Assembly (NCBI GenBank): GCA_030248195.1
Contig: JASAND010016606.1
Location: forward strand, 1-64,000
Direction of reading: 5' to 3'
DNA: 64,000 nt
Source of the DNA: Trissonchulus latispiculum
Lineage: Eukaryota > Nematoda > Enoplea > Enoplida > Ironidae
The notes below the pieces were generated by a model that was not told the origin of the DNA, searched no databases, and saw only the letters and a list, made by a program, of their open reading frames with translations. Shown here in pieces: positions 20,254 to 31,840 of this stretch. The first letter of the stretch is position 1. Each line of letters begins with the position of its first letter. A program made the translations under genes and the position numbers.

Positions 20254-20267
20254 ACGGTCGTTACCGT
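20254..20267 (+). repeat. CGTT-loop hairpin
   Basis: ACGGT-CGTT-ACCGT. The stem equals that of two LTR hairpins while the loop is the four-base form, linking the two hairpin families. Confidence 0.6.
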
Positions 20268-20328
20268 AATCACTCAACTTCCCATGTCAAAGGCCAAAAG
20301 ACAGACTAAACTAAAAGAAAAGAAGTAG

Positions 20329-20401
20329 ACCCGTACTGAGGTTCGAACTCAGGTTCTCTGGATTAATAGGTCCAGTGCTCTTCCATTGAGCTAACGGGTT
20401 A
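20329..20401 (-). tRNA. tRNA-like sequence inside the retroelement, probably degenerate
   Basis: Read on the minus strand it has a D-arm GCTC/GAGC, anticodon stem CTGGA/TCCAG, T-arm CTGAG-TTCGAAC-CTCAG and an acceptor ACCCGT/ACGGGT. The anticodon loop has eight bases (CCTATTAA) and the acceptor junction has an unpaired or mismatched base, so it may be a pseudogene or a tRNA-derived insert. Box A and box B are present. It is antisense to the element. Confidence 0.4.
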
Positions 20402-21190
20402 CAATTAGAACGAGTTCAATCTAGCCTATATAAGAAAGCAATGTTGCAAATTAGCACGTGTGCAGTCCAATTAGTACATTATATGTGTTAATTATGCATA
20501 TGTAGAAACAAACTTTAATGATGTTTTTCTCACTAATTACTTAACATTTTTTGCTGCTGAAAGCACAAAAAATGCTCAGTTTTTCGAGCTCTACAAGAAT
20601 ATATAACTTTTATTCAAATCCGTGTTCATCGAAATTTTGTTAACTTATATGCCAGTTTTGCACGAATGCAGTTATGTGCTCGTGTGAAAGGGTGGTAGAT
20701 TGCGCGTCTATCACTCGGCTGGCTGCTGGGGTTGCCAGCACCGGATCGAATAGCGGTTCGGCACGTCCCCTGTTAGGGCACTAGGATAAGGGGTAGGTAG
20801 ATTTAGAAGTAGACGTAGATCGGTAGGTCGGTAGGTCGGTAAGTAAGGCCGGCGTAAAATGGCTGCTGAGACAGTGAGTGAGTGAGTTTTTGCATTTTTG
20901 GGCAAGAAAACAGTTAATAGTAATTATGTGCAAAAATCACCCACAAAGCAACTTATTTATTTATTTTTATCAAAATAGGTAGGAAACCGATTAGCCATAG
21001 AACGTTTAATCAAATAAACAGCAGTATTAATTCATAAGTTAGCATTACGTAGGTTTTAGTAGTTAATGTACTTAGGTAGGTAGGCAGTAGCTAAGTTAAT
21101 TGTAGTAAACCATAAATGTCTGACCATCTTCCAACATTAGAAATTTATGTAAGAACATCAAGTTTTGTGTACGTTCAAGATTAACAGCGG

Positions 21191-21235
21191 GCCACGGGAA
21201 ACAAGGCCACGGGAAACAAGCCTGTTTCCCGTGGC
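21191..21235 (+). repeat. 13-bp hairpin with duplicated left arm
   Basis: GCCACGGGAAACA (21206-21218) pairs with TGTTTCCCGTGGC (21223-21235). The left arm is also present at 21191-21203, so two mutually exclusive pairings are possible. Confidence 0.55.
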
Positions 21236-22805
21236 AAGTCAACGAAATTGGGCCAGATCTAGGCCAGAAATGCAAGTTTTGTTCGGTCATCTAATTTGTT
21301 CATGATAACCTGTGAGTTTCTGTCAGAATCTGTTTGAATTAACCTAAGACGGGCCAGACGGCCCGGTTTGTGCAAGAAAAGGACAGAAACTAGCAAGAGT
21401 TTTCAAGTAATGTACGAACAGCGAGGTTTACACGTTTTTAAGAGTTGTTTCGTCTAATCGCAAGCCATTAAGACCCGATTTGGGTCCAGACGTGAGAACA
21501 TTATGGATCATTTTGTCTACGCGAAGAGTTACTTCAAGTTTAATCAAAATCACCAAGTCGTAACCTAAAATGGCAGAGAAAGGCCTGTTTTGCAACAAGA
21601 AATTACAATGAACAGCTAGTTTTGTCAAGAAGGCAATAGCCAAGGGTTTTGTGTCATTTCGTCAGTTCACAAGTTCAACTAGGGCCCAAAATGCACATTT
21701 TGGGCCAGGAAAGCGAAAGAACGAGTAATGGTTGCTGGGTTCGATTCCCGCACCGTGACCTTGTATTAATGGGTTTTAACCCATTTGATTCAGGTGCGGA
21801 CGATAAGCCAACGCTGTCTTGCCGGATCTGGACGCTTAAGCGATACTTGTGTCAGTAGCCTATTCGGAAGCAGTAACTTGTGGAATCAGTAGAGGACGGA
21901 GTCAGTCCTAGTCAGATAATCAGCGGAAGTCTTGAGACTTAGTCATATTTTGGAACCTCAGAAAGGTACATTGACCGGCAGTAGCAAGGTTGTTGGATTG
22001 AGAGCGGAGACGGCGTAGCGAGCACTTCAAACCTGATCATTGGGTGAACCAGAACTGTTGTCAAAACCCACCATCTAACTGTCAAACCTAAAACTACTCA
22101 AAAATGGGTCTTAATCTTTTGAGCATCATTTTTATTACCCTGGAAATCGTTTCCCCTTTGTCCCGAAACTAATCACCAGAAGTCCCAGTGCCGAACGAAG
22201 ACAAGAAGATCAGTCATTGTATAATTGTAGTAATCTTCTATTAATTAGAGATAAGTAAGGAAGGATCACCAAACCCCCAACAGTTTCGCTCATCCTCAAA
22301 TTCTATCCCACATAGCATCCCTGAACTGAGTGTCGGAGCGAAAGCGGTGTCCGACTTTCAGGGGCTCACCCAAAGACCGTCCCTAGGTTAACAGATAGTA
22401 ACTTAGTTTATTGTGATATTAGTTTGACAGTCCTATTGTAAGGGGACGTATAAAGAGTAACAAAGCACGAGCATATAGGGCAACACACAGCATATAGGGA
22501 AATTGAGTTAGCGAGAGTTAGTAGAGTGAAAGGGTGTAAAAGGCGTTAAGAGTATCGACCTTGTCCCAATAACTTAGTCAAAGTTTGTAATATTATTCCA
22601 AATCGGAATAATATTAATAATAACCTAGGAAGGAAAAGTATCTGGCAACTCTGGTACAGTAATCGTGTACTGTATCTAATTATATTGTAACCTGTTCGTT
22701 AGTATTGTGGTAATTGTTAATTTGAACGCACAGAATTGTACAAATCGAAATTGTAGTATTTTCATTAAATTATCAGTTTGTTAGTTACCGAGTCTTATTA
22801 CAAGC

Positions 22806-22811
22806 AATAAA
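22806..22811 (+). promoter_or_regulatory. Polyadenylation signal in the 3' LTR
   Basis: AATAAA here corresponds to AACAAA in the 5' LTR (2034-2039). Only the downstream copy keeps the canonical signal. Confidence 0.4.
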
Positions 22812-22905
22812 GGCGCGTTAGCCTTCGCAAACGGTGCGTTTACCGTCTAATTTTATTACAAGCAAACAAAGGCGCGTTAGCCTTCTCATACGGTGCGTTT
22901 ACCGT
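22810..22905 (+). repeat. 3' LTR set of GCGTTT/GCGTTA hairpins
   Basis: 22810-22825, 22831-22846, 22869-22884 and 22890-22905 repeat the AAGGC/GCCTT and ACGGT/ACCGT stems. Bases between the hairpins differ from the 5' LTR more than the hairpins do. Confidence 0.6.
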
Positions 22906-23279
22906 GCAACTACTCGACACAAGAAAGAACCGAAGATCCAGTGAGGAAGAACTCAACCAAATCCAGTGCTCATCAAGAGAGCAAGTGCTGACCCCGCTTG
23001 CTATACATTTGGAGAGATCATCAAGGAAGCAAGTGCTGACCCCTCTTGCTGTCCGACTGGAGAATCAACTCAGGAGCCTCAAACGAACTCACCGACAAAG
23101 ACCCCTACTAAGGTTGGCCGCAGAGAATCTCTGATTTTGGAAAACCACCTTTCAGAGATCTGGTGCTTAAGTCTGCTTCATTGCGAACAGACGTGCTGAC
23201 CTTCCGTGTAAAGAAGAGGAGTTTAGAGTGTTTAGAGTTTGGAACAGATCAGAGTTTTGATCTTGCTCACTTCATTACA

Positions 23280-24297
23280 TATGCAGCTGGACCAGCTCTA
23301 TTCGATCGCGAAAACAAAATTTTTGATTGCGATAAAAATTGGGCGAAAACTGAAAACTTTAGATTTTCCGTAAATGAAACGCGGAATTCCAGATTTCTTG
23401 GATATTCGAAATTTCGAGTTTCTGACGATTCTTAAAATTTCTAAAAAGACTAATTTGCAGTAAACGGTCAAAGTTAGTACACACCTTTTTTGGTCGTACT
23501 ATAGCTTGGCTGATAGTCTGAAAGCAGATAGCTATTGTCGTGCTATAAGGTGCCTGGACTTTGACAGTTTGACTAGAAACTGTTTTCAGCAGCTATTCCA
23601 GGATTAGATGGAAATTATCGGTTTTCCAGTAAATTGACAAGCTATTCTGAGGCTTTTATTAAGGTCATAACAGCAAAGTATGCTTTGCGAAGCTAAAATT
23701 GCTGTTGGGTGTCATTGACAAAGGTTGTTCGTGTCGGTAAAATATAGCTTATGCATTTCAGGGTTAAAATACTAACGTTTCTAGCATTACTAGCTGTAAG
23801 CTCAAACCTTCCAAACTGTAAGTTTTGAAGATTGATTTGTTTGATGATTGAGTTTGATGATGTTTGATGTTTTGAAGATTGAAGTTTGTAAGATTGAATA
23901 CGGACGGAAGACAGTCCGAGTTTAGGTTTTATACCCTAATTAATTTCAGTTTCAATCACTTCGGCAATATTGTCAAGCATGCACCGAGATTTAGACCATA
24001 GGGCCGGGTCCTGGGAGGGGTCTTGTGCCCACAAAATTTTGAGGAGGGCTTGTACCTTGAACTGAAAAAAGAAATTTGCCGAAAAATTAAAGCTAATTTA
24101 GTAAGATTGGCGATTTTTCTAAATTTGCAATAAAATCTTCTAGTTTCTTAAGAAATTTCCAAATTTTGGCCGATTTTTAACAAAAATTAAAAACTTTAGA
24201 TACAAGATTCTGGTGAAACCGGAAATTTTTTAATATTTTAGTGTAAAAACTAATTTTTTCCGGCCATTTTTGCTCACCCCTTGGATAGTTTTTTGTT
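23280..24297. other. Non-coding flank of the retroelement
   Basis: AT-rich sequence. I see no gene or clear repeat, apart from TTTGATGATT-type simple repetition at about 23830-23880. Confidence 0.5.
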
Positions 24298-24305
24298 ACA
24301 CCTTG

Positions 24306-24748
24306 TAGAGATGAGCACGGGCCGGATTTTTTCGGCCCGGCCCGGCCCGGCCCGTTCCAAAATCTTGCTCGGCCCGGCCCGGCCCGGCCCGCTGGCAAAA
24401 TTTTTCGGCCCGGCCCGGCCCGGCCCGCTCCAAGATTCGGCCCGGCCCGGCCCGCAAAAAGAAAATTTCCAAAATTTTACTAACAATATTATTTCAAAGG
24501 CTCCAATGCAATATGGAAACGCTAAATTATGCTACAAAATGTTAAATTTTGCTGTAAAATAGCCAGAATGAGTAGATATTTAGCTAATTCTAGCGATTTT
24601 AGAACATTTTCTATGGTCGATCCGGCCCGTTTCGGCCCGCGCCGGCCCGCAGTTATAAAATTTTGTCGGCCCGGCCCGGCCCGGCCCGCTAACAAATGGA
24701 TGTCGGCCCGGCCCGGCCCGGCCCGACTGGCCGAAATGCTCATCTCTA
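24306..24748. mobile_element. hAT-like MITE with (CGGCC)n arrays
   Basis: Terminal inverted repeats TAGAGATGAGCA/TGCTCATCTCTA are flanked by a perfect 8-bp duplication ACACCTTG (24298-24305, 24749-24756). An 8-bp duplication is the hAT signature. Just inside both ends are several blocks of CGGCC repeats, read as CGGCC at both ends. It is 443 bp and non-coding. Confidence 0.85.
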
Positions 24749-24756
24749 ACACCTTG

Positions 24757-25735
24757 TCCCTGACGGCCTTGTGCCTTGTTCGGGCTGGGGGGGGGGCTCG
24801 GAGCTCCCAACCCCCCCCGTGTTAACCTATGTTCAGCACCATTTAGCAACGTACAACAGCCTTCATTTCACCTTGTGGAACTCACAGAAAAAGCGATAAT
24901 CTGATCGCAAAGTGAGCATATGGACCCAATTTTAAGACAAATAAAGTTCTAAACAGAAATAATAGTTGGTCAATAACTTAATCAAAACGTCAAAGTAAAT
25001 CAAAGTAAAGTGCGGGCACAAAGTGGTAAACATTTAGGATATTGATTTTGCAAGAACTGCTGCAGAAGTAGCCGAAATAAAGCAGATACGATACAAAAGA
25101 AGGCCGATTCTAAAAAATTATTTACGAGGAAGCAGCATTCAACGAATAATAACAAAATAGAAACGGGTTTGCTGTGGCAGTGTTATGATTCTGTTTACGT
25201 GATTCCAACGAATGCTTAAGCTTAATAAACGTGAATGACTAAAAATGTTGGCGTCTAATGCTACAAAAGTGTAATAAAAACTGTAAATCCTGCACTCCAT
25301 TGTAGTCAGTTCATGACTCACCTCAGGCAATTTTTAGACCCTGAATGTTACAACAATGAGATGACTAAATAAAATCGGATTAATGCAAAATAGTAGAATT
25401 TAACAAACCTGAATCGCTAAAATACTGTCGCCAAAGTTTATGTGTTAGTTTAGAAACAAGGGGGGGGTCGGCTTATTGGTTATTTTTCAACCTCTTCTGT
25501 TGCTTGCTTCGCCCCTTGATGGAATCGTCGTATTAATTTTTATTTATATTTATATAAGTGGGGTATAGCCTTATCAGATATAATACTTATCTCGAGTGCA
25601 CAAAAAGTTTGTGTAGTACAGAAAAGACACAGGACATTTAATAATTAAACTCGTTATCACAAATGCTTCACAGCTGAGATAGCCGAAAACAGTATCAATG
25701 AATATATGTTGAGTTGACTGTGCTTAGTGTCTAGT
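24757..25735. other. Non-coding spacer
   Basis: G- and C-homopolymer tracts around 24785-24820 form an inverted repeat. Otherwise it is AT-rich and without recognisable features; it probably includes the 3' UTR side of the neuropeptide gene. Confidence 0.45.
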
Positions 25736-26275
25736 TCATCGCCTTCCTAGGTAGAACAAATATTTGCCGTTAGAATCCTTATCAACTCCTTGTCCTTGAA
25801 CATCTTCACTTCTCTTGCCAAAGTACGACATGTCGTTTCGTTTTCCGAAATAGGCCAAGTCAGCCGGGTTCGGATTCTTCAAGTAAACTGGGTCTTCCTC
25901 CCGCTTTCCGAAATAGGACATATCATCCCGCTTGCCAAAGTATGACATGTCAGAGTCTCGTTTTCCGAAATAAGACATGTCGTTTCGTTTTCCGAAATAT
26001 GACATGTCGTTTCGTTTGCCGAAGTAGGACATGTCGTCATCAGCTCTCTTCCCAAAGTAAGACATATCGTCTGGACGTTTGCCAAAATAAGACATGTCGT
26101 TTCGCTTCCCGAAATAATCCATTCCGTTGTCGCTTTTCTTGCTCTCTGAATCGTCCTGTTTCTTCTGGTTCTGATTTTCAGTGTAGACATCGCCGGCCAC
26201 TTCAGAATCGCATGAGATCGGATGGAAATAGAGGATCCCAGCCAGTAGCATAAAAAAGACAGCCTTTCCACCCAT
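25736..26275 (-). CDS. Prepro-neuropeptide with multiple MSYFamide-type peptides
   Basis: 179 residues in one exon. A hydrophobic signal peptide (about 1-22, ending near ISC-DS) is followed by a Lys/Asp/Ser-rich spacer, then a series of short acidic peptides each ending YFGKR: one DYFG, one LAYFG within a longer peptide, and eight MSYFG copies (NDMSYFG, PDDMSYFG, ADDDMSYFG and similar). Gly-Lys-Arg is the convertase plus amidation signal, so mature peptides would end -SYFamide. The chain ends with YLFYLGRR, a potential YLFYLamide. Product architecture is certain, and secretion from neurons or endocrine cells is inferred. I do not recognise the family: it is not RFamide, and no standard invertebrate peptide I can recall ends MSYFamide. 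Confidence 0.88.
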   Translation of the reverse strand: MGGKAVFFMLLAGILYFHPISCDSEVAGDVYTENQNQKKQDDSESKKSDNGMDYFGKRNDMSYFGKRPDDMSYFGKRADDDMSYFGKRNDMSYFGKRNDMSYFGKRDSDMSYFGKRDDMSYFGKREEDPVYLKNPNPADLAYFGKRNDMSYFGKRSEDVQGQGVDKDSNGKYLFYLGRR

Positions 26276-28718
26276 ATTTCTAAATGGCCAACAGATGATA
26301 AAAGTGATAGATATTCAGGACAAATAGGTGAAAGGCAATCTAGGAGATTGGTTGCTTAAAGTAAATTCAGAGAATCATGAATTTTCTGAAAGTAAACTGA
26401 CAGCAAATTGCAGTACGCCTTAGTTAGCCTGCGTTATTAATCACAAGTCGGTGAGATTGACTGCTGAGGTGCTAAGTGCAGAGTGACGAAAATGTGCTAC
26501 GAAGACGACTGGAGCAGAAATTCCATTTTGTTTAAGAGTTTGGAATCCATTAAGTGATTTGCTCTGAACGTGGTATGAACTATGCAAATAGAGCTAAAGA
26601 TTCTGAGCATATGTGCATTTTCTTTTTAAACATGATATTTAGCTAGTTAAGGTATCAAATTTACTGATATATTTAGAGAGCAGAAAAACGGCTTCTGGTT
26701 CTACTGCCGTCGTGATCCAGTCTGAACATATATACAAAACGTAACTCAGTGCTATAGTTTCAGTAAAACTAGTTATGAAGAGTTTAAAACCGAATTATCC
26801 TGCTTTCCTCTGCAGGGCAGACTTAAATAGACTCGGTTTACTCCAAGAAAATAGGTTGTGAGAGAGTTACTTAATAGCAGAAAGTATATTGGTGGTGTCT
26901 GATGAGAAAATGAGTTTGTTTCTCACAGTTAACGCAAATAACCATTGTAACACTCGTTCAGCTTAAGTAGATACGAAATGCCAAATTGATTAAAAGTTAG
27001 CCTAATATAGCTGCAACAGACACCTGACAACCTCCACAACCTATTAATGTTTTAGATTTGAAAGAACCTGTACATGTTCCTGGTCTTAGACAACAGTTTC
27101 TTTAACGCGTTTGATTTAGAGGAGAGTGCAGAAGAACTGTACTAGGAAAAGCGGTAAAGCAGTGGAATAGGACGTAAGTTCAGACGTCTTTGGTTTTTTT
27201 CTGTCGCTATGTATCCTGATTGACGTAAACTTAACAAGGCTTTTATTAAGCAGTCTGACTAGTGAGTGGGTTGTGGAAGTCACTTGCCCACTTTTTCGTG
27301 GAAGTCGTTTAGTATTTTCACCCTCGTAATAGGGATTAAGGTATAGCAACAGAAAAACCAGTGGGGTGAGTGAGAGGGTCAAAATGTTATAGCATGACAG
27401 ATCCTTATATCTTTGTAAAATGTAAAATATAAAGTGTACAATTTGAAAAAGCGAAAATGTTATGCGACACAGTTCCGGCCAGCCGGTAGGTGCCTTGTTC
27501 GATAAGTCATAATACCTGTGAGCTAAAGTATGACACGTCTGGTGCACAGAAGATTTTGCTGGATTCTGGGTATTCAGTCAAAGATAACTTAGGTTGTCCA
27601 GTTATTGATAGCTAAAGCTAGGTAAGTCGCGACGCGACTGCGGTCATGACATCCTTTTAGGGTCTCATTTCCTCTTCGTTGTATGATTATCCTGTTTGTG
27701 TCATTTTGTGAATGAAGTAAGAGGAGCTTTATGGTGTTAGTGCTCACTGCTCCTACGACTTATAAAGCCAACTGTCAAGTCGTGGAAGCTCAGCCTGTCC
27801 ATATCTTTGAAAGTATGTGAAACCAACCACCCCTTAGAGTTCACCTATTCACTGTTGGGGCTGGGAGCCATCGTAGTGATGCATACAACTAACAGCGCGT
27901 AAAACATTCTGCGATTACCTTTGATGCGATTAAATTTAGGAAAATTAAAATTGAAAATATTCCACAGCTTCACGATACGGGGATCCCTATTCTACGAAAT
28001 GTGTTAGACCTTTATTGCCGGCTATATGATCCGAAAAATCAACCTTAAACATGCGCCACACTTTGAGTACAATATCTAAATCACTTTCAATGGTTTTGCT
28101 TAACGTGAAATCCCTCGGCAATACTGCCAGTTATTCTTAGAGAGCGAATAAATGTCGAAACGACGAGAGAGGCTGGGGCTGGGTACATTAATAAACAAAT
28201 ATCTATAGTTGGCTTTACGTCGTGTCGGTGGGCGTACTCAGCTACAATTAATGGTACATGGTGGCAGGCAGGATAATAGATAAGACTGAAATGTATTACC
28301 CTATGGGTAATAAATGAACACGTACCTAGGCTTAAAACATTGCTTAGTATAGGCAGTTTGTTAACAGAAATTAAAGAAAACGGTGAAATTATATTTCTTA
28401 GATATTTTACTTAATTTGCACGCTTTAATTGCATATTGAGTAATTCTCAATGTTCTAATGTAAAGCATTATGGGATTCCCATCACTGAATCAGACCCTTT
28501 GTTTATGCAGGTCAAATGAACTATCTGGTTCTGAGAAGACACAGAAACCTGCTTAACATTTTTCTAGACTTATACTCTAAAATATTTATGAATCTTCGCC
28601 TAACATTAGAAAAATATATGAATGGGCAGGGTGAACTATGTACGTTATACGCTGTTACGGGTGTGGTAGGTAAAATGTTTTATCCAATTAATTGTTTGGA
28701 CATTGCTTACATATCCAT
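26276..28718. other. Intergenic region upstream of the neuropeptide gene
   Basis: AT-rich. It must contain the promoter of the minus-strand neuropeptide gene, but no core element stands out. A 143-codon minus-strand frame at 27116-27547 lacks gene-like features. Confidence 0.4.
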
Positions 28719-28722
28719 TTAA

Positions 28723-29743
28723 GGTGGTGGTATCCTTTTGTGCAGTGCTCTTGTGGTGATTTTTCGAAACGCTATAACTTTCGCAATTTTGGGAGTTGGA
28801 AAGAGCTTTATACATCGTTTTAAAGCTTATGATCTGTATAATAACATGAGCTTACGAAACCAGCAAATTGGCAAGAAAATAGCAAAAAAATTTCCGACAT
28901 GCTGACGACTGACAGATTGAATATAGACCAAAATTTTTTGAACATCGATTTCTCAAAACTGTAGAATCGGGCAAAATTTCTTCTTGTGCCATGAAATGAA
29001 GGACATGTGGCCCGAGGGACATTTTTTGGATTTGGCTCAACAAGCCTCAATACTCCAGAAAATCCGGCAAACGTGTGATGACATGAAATTTCGCAACTGT
29101 CTATTCAGTTTTCTCACAACTGGAGTTGGTTTAGCTCAAACCAAGAAAAATGTCCCTCCGCAATAGGGCGAATTTTCAATCCGCCAAAAATCAAGCGAAT
29201 CCATTGGGTAGTTTTTGAGAAATCAATGTTCAAAATAAAATAATCGCAATTTTGCCAAAATGGTTTTTCGGCGAATTCTCTAGCTTACAGCAGCGAACTC
29301 CAGCGAATAGGTATTGATAAAATGCGCAATTGGACGGTGTATCGATTGAGTATAAATAAGCCGAAATTGTCTATAAGGTTTGGCAGTAATTTTGAAAAAA
29401 ACTTATTTCTTCAAAAATGGCCATATTTTGACCCCAAAAATGGTTTTTGGCATACACTGCCTTAACCACTAGAGGTAGCTCAAAAGTTGTAAAAGCAAAA
29501 ATATTCATTTTGGTGTCCTCTTTCCAGCCATGACAACCAATCCGGTGTAGCGACCATGTACTGATAGAATAAGGGCAAAAACCAAAACTTTCTTATCTTT
29601 ACACCTAAAAATCCGGGACTGGTCCAAGAATGTTAAAAGAGCACGAAAATAATGTATTTGGAAAGTTTCATCTACTTTCATTCAGAATTTCATAAAGAAT
29701 TGAAGCTTGCAGGGTCGAACTTACACAAAGCGATGCCAGCACC
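28723..29743 (+). mobile_element. TTAA-flanked MITE, copy 1
   Basis: Starts GGTGGTG and ends CAGCACC, flanked on both sides by TTAA (28719-28722, 29744-29747), the target of piggyBac-type transposases. It is 1021 bp, non-coding, and similar over its length to 47239-48225. Confidence 0.8.
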
Positions 29744-29841
29744 TTAAGGCATCCCTTATGATTGTAATATCAGCGAAGACGAGGGTGTTTCTCAAACCCA
29801 AGCACGTTTTCACATAATAACGTCAACTATTTCACCTGGGG

Positions 29842-29993
29842 GGCGTTTCAAAAGACGCTCCTAAGCTTAGGAGCGCTGCACTTGGGAGCGCTCCTAACCT
29901 GGGCCTTAGGAGCTCCTAAGATGCTCCTAACTATACTCCTATCTGCTCCTAAGAGCGCATAGGAGCTGACTTAGGAGGATCTTTTGAAACGCC
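29842..29993. mobile_element. Small MITE with GCTCCTAAG arrays
   Basis: TIRs GGCGTTTCAAAAGA/TCTTTTGAAACGCC enclose 152 bp made largely of variants of CTCCTAAG in both orientations. No clear target duplication. Confidence 0.7.
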
Positions 29994-31840
29994 TCTCTTA
30001 TTTACTAATTTTGTCTAAATACTATTAATAACATAATTTTCGTGCCGTTTCAAACAGCTTGAGCTTAATCAGAAGCTTTGTAAGGGAAGCACCTTACACA
30101 TTACACCTTACAGATTTGGTGTGCATTTCCGGGCCATAATTCTGTGAGAAGGATTCATTCCTATGGTGAGAGCTTTCGATTGATATATAATATGCCATAC
30201 TTTGACGAATTTGAAAAATCGTTGTTTTTCTGAAATGCGGGGTCTGAGGGTACCGACTCGCACGCTGAGAAGTACTTAACATAGCTGTCAACATGATTTA
30301 TGCTAAAAATAGATACAATCGTATGAATACACTGGTTAAAATTCAAAAGATGCAGTTTTGGACCACTCTGATGTTGTATATTTATCCAAATTTTCGAGAA
30401 ACTTTGAGGCCAGATTACTCAGATCACGATCGACTTTAACTTCACAAAACTCGTTAAAATATCCCGCTCAAACAGCAAAGTGCATACAAATGAGAGAAAT
30501 CGGAGATGGTCGAGAAAACGACCAAAAATGCTTCTTTAAACTGTAACTGAAATTCGAATGGAAATTAGAACATTGTTTAATTGACGCTATATTATATATT
30601 GATGTTTGACTACTCAAAAGCGAAGCTTTCCTGTTAAGAACAAAACTTAACCAAATATTAGAATTAGAAATAATTAGAAAAATATATTATAAAGCAGGCA
30701 TATATTACCTTAGCATTACAGTTGAAAGAAAAGGTCTCGGTCAAATTGTGACTTGTGAGCAATTTCCTGATTCCCTTGGAGTAAAACGCTTAAACTCTCA
30801 TTTGAGACTCAAGAAAATGCCACTACTCCCGTACGAAGCCTTTAAATTGCTAGACAAATACTTAAATTTGAAATTGGGAAAAGTATAAAAATTTATGTAA
30901 TCAGATTGAACTCATTGACGCTATCTTGGCCTAAAGGGTTGAATTGCGTCAAACTAAACTGACCGTTAACCAAATCTTTACAGTGGAAGATATAAATGCA
31001 CTGTAGATTTAAGGACAATGAAAGTTTATCTCAGCACAGAGTTGACTTTGATTTGATTAGCAATTTTGCAAACGTAGACTAGTACTGGGTTGGGATTAAT
31101 TATCAATCAGCTTGCTTTGGAAATAAAGTATATATGAATTTTCTTGAGTGTTATGCAGAAGTAGAAGCATAATAATGAAATGCAGGTGCCACAAATGCTG
31201 TTCTACTGTCAGGTAAATGATTAAAGTTTCCATATATAAGAATTCTGTAGCCGTTCATTTTATGGAATGCGATTGAAGCATGCAATTCTTAGCTGAAATA
31301 GAAATGTTCATGCTGGACAGCACTATGTGTGATACCAAAAATAAAATTCTGATGAATAAAGCCCGGTTCAAACTGCACTTTCTTAAATACATATATACGA
31401 GGCTAAGATGTTAATCAAAATAATATCTTAACGTTGGTTTAAATTGGTTGTTACATTTTTGAAACTTGCATTTCTACTGATTGAAGAATACACATACTTT
31501 TCATGTGTTTTTGCAAGTCTGATGACGAAATGTGCTTTATTGTCCTCATGAGAAGTATGAACGCATCTTCGTGAACGCAAATCAAAAAGCACAAAGGACA
31601 AAAGCAGAGGACATAAGTATGAACCGGACTTAATAGAACCGTGATTGCCAATTAAGCGGATGCGCCTGGTCGCATCTGTTTTATAATCGATTCAACAAAG
31701 AGTTGTATGCCGTGCCGCCAAATCTAGAGCAGTCACCCTGCACAATACTGAAATTGGCACATTTGTGAAAAATAAAGGTACTGGCAGTAAATACGGCAGT
31801 AAAGTCAGTTAACGAAAACCCTCTTCACTGGCTAGCGGCA
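29994..31840. other. Non-coding AT-rich region
   Basis: No gene, RNA or clear repeat recognised. Confidence 0.45.

Larger units (their letters stand above)
14449..21914 (+). other. 7.5-kb non-coding 3' part of the retroelement
   Basis: No ORF here looks like a protein gene; frames up to 133 residues are composed of repeats and low-complexity sequence. It holds a T/G-rich stretch (14550-15300), CCAAT-type repeats, six copies of a structured 39-bp unit, many perfect hairpins, a five-fold 35-42-bp repeat, and a tRNA-like sequence on the minus strand. For an LTR element this is an unusually long 3' non-coding region. Confidence 0.6.
1..23279 (+). mobile_element. Giant LTR retroelement lacking pol
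   Basis: A long direct repeat (1-2498 and 21915-23279) encloses about 19.4 kb with three ORFs in one orientation. In order come LTR, PBS-like site, splice donor, Gag/Env/protease ORF, NADAR ORF, orphan ORF, long non-coding part and second LTR. The Gag zinc knuckle, DTGA protease motif and furin-cleaved two-membrane-span Env-like segment place it with Ty3-like or errantivirus-like elements. I looked through the long frames for reverse transcriptase, RNase H and integrase motifs and saw none, so it probably depends on pol supplied in trans. The left LTR is cut by the window edge, so the left target duplication cannot be tested. Confidence 0.85.
21915..23279 (+). repeat. 3' LTR
   Basis: This is the direct repeat of 1-2498 without the 1.14-kb segment. 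It ends with CA at 23279, after which the sequence no longer matches the leader. A purine-rich tract near 21708-21726 followed by TG at about 21727 could mark the real left boundary, giving an LTR of about 1.55 kb. The region before 21915 cannot be compared because the window cuts the other copy. Confidence 0.8.

Noticed and set aside
24281..24849. Pro/Gly/Arg-rich frames
   Set aside because: They are translations of CGGCC arrays inside a MITE.
27116..27547. 143-codon minus-strand frame
   Set aside because: No signal, domain or codon pattern supports it; no splice or repeat context.
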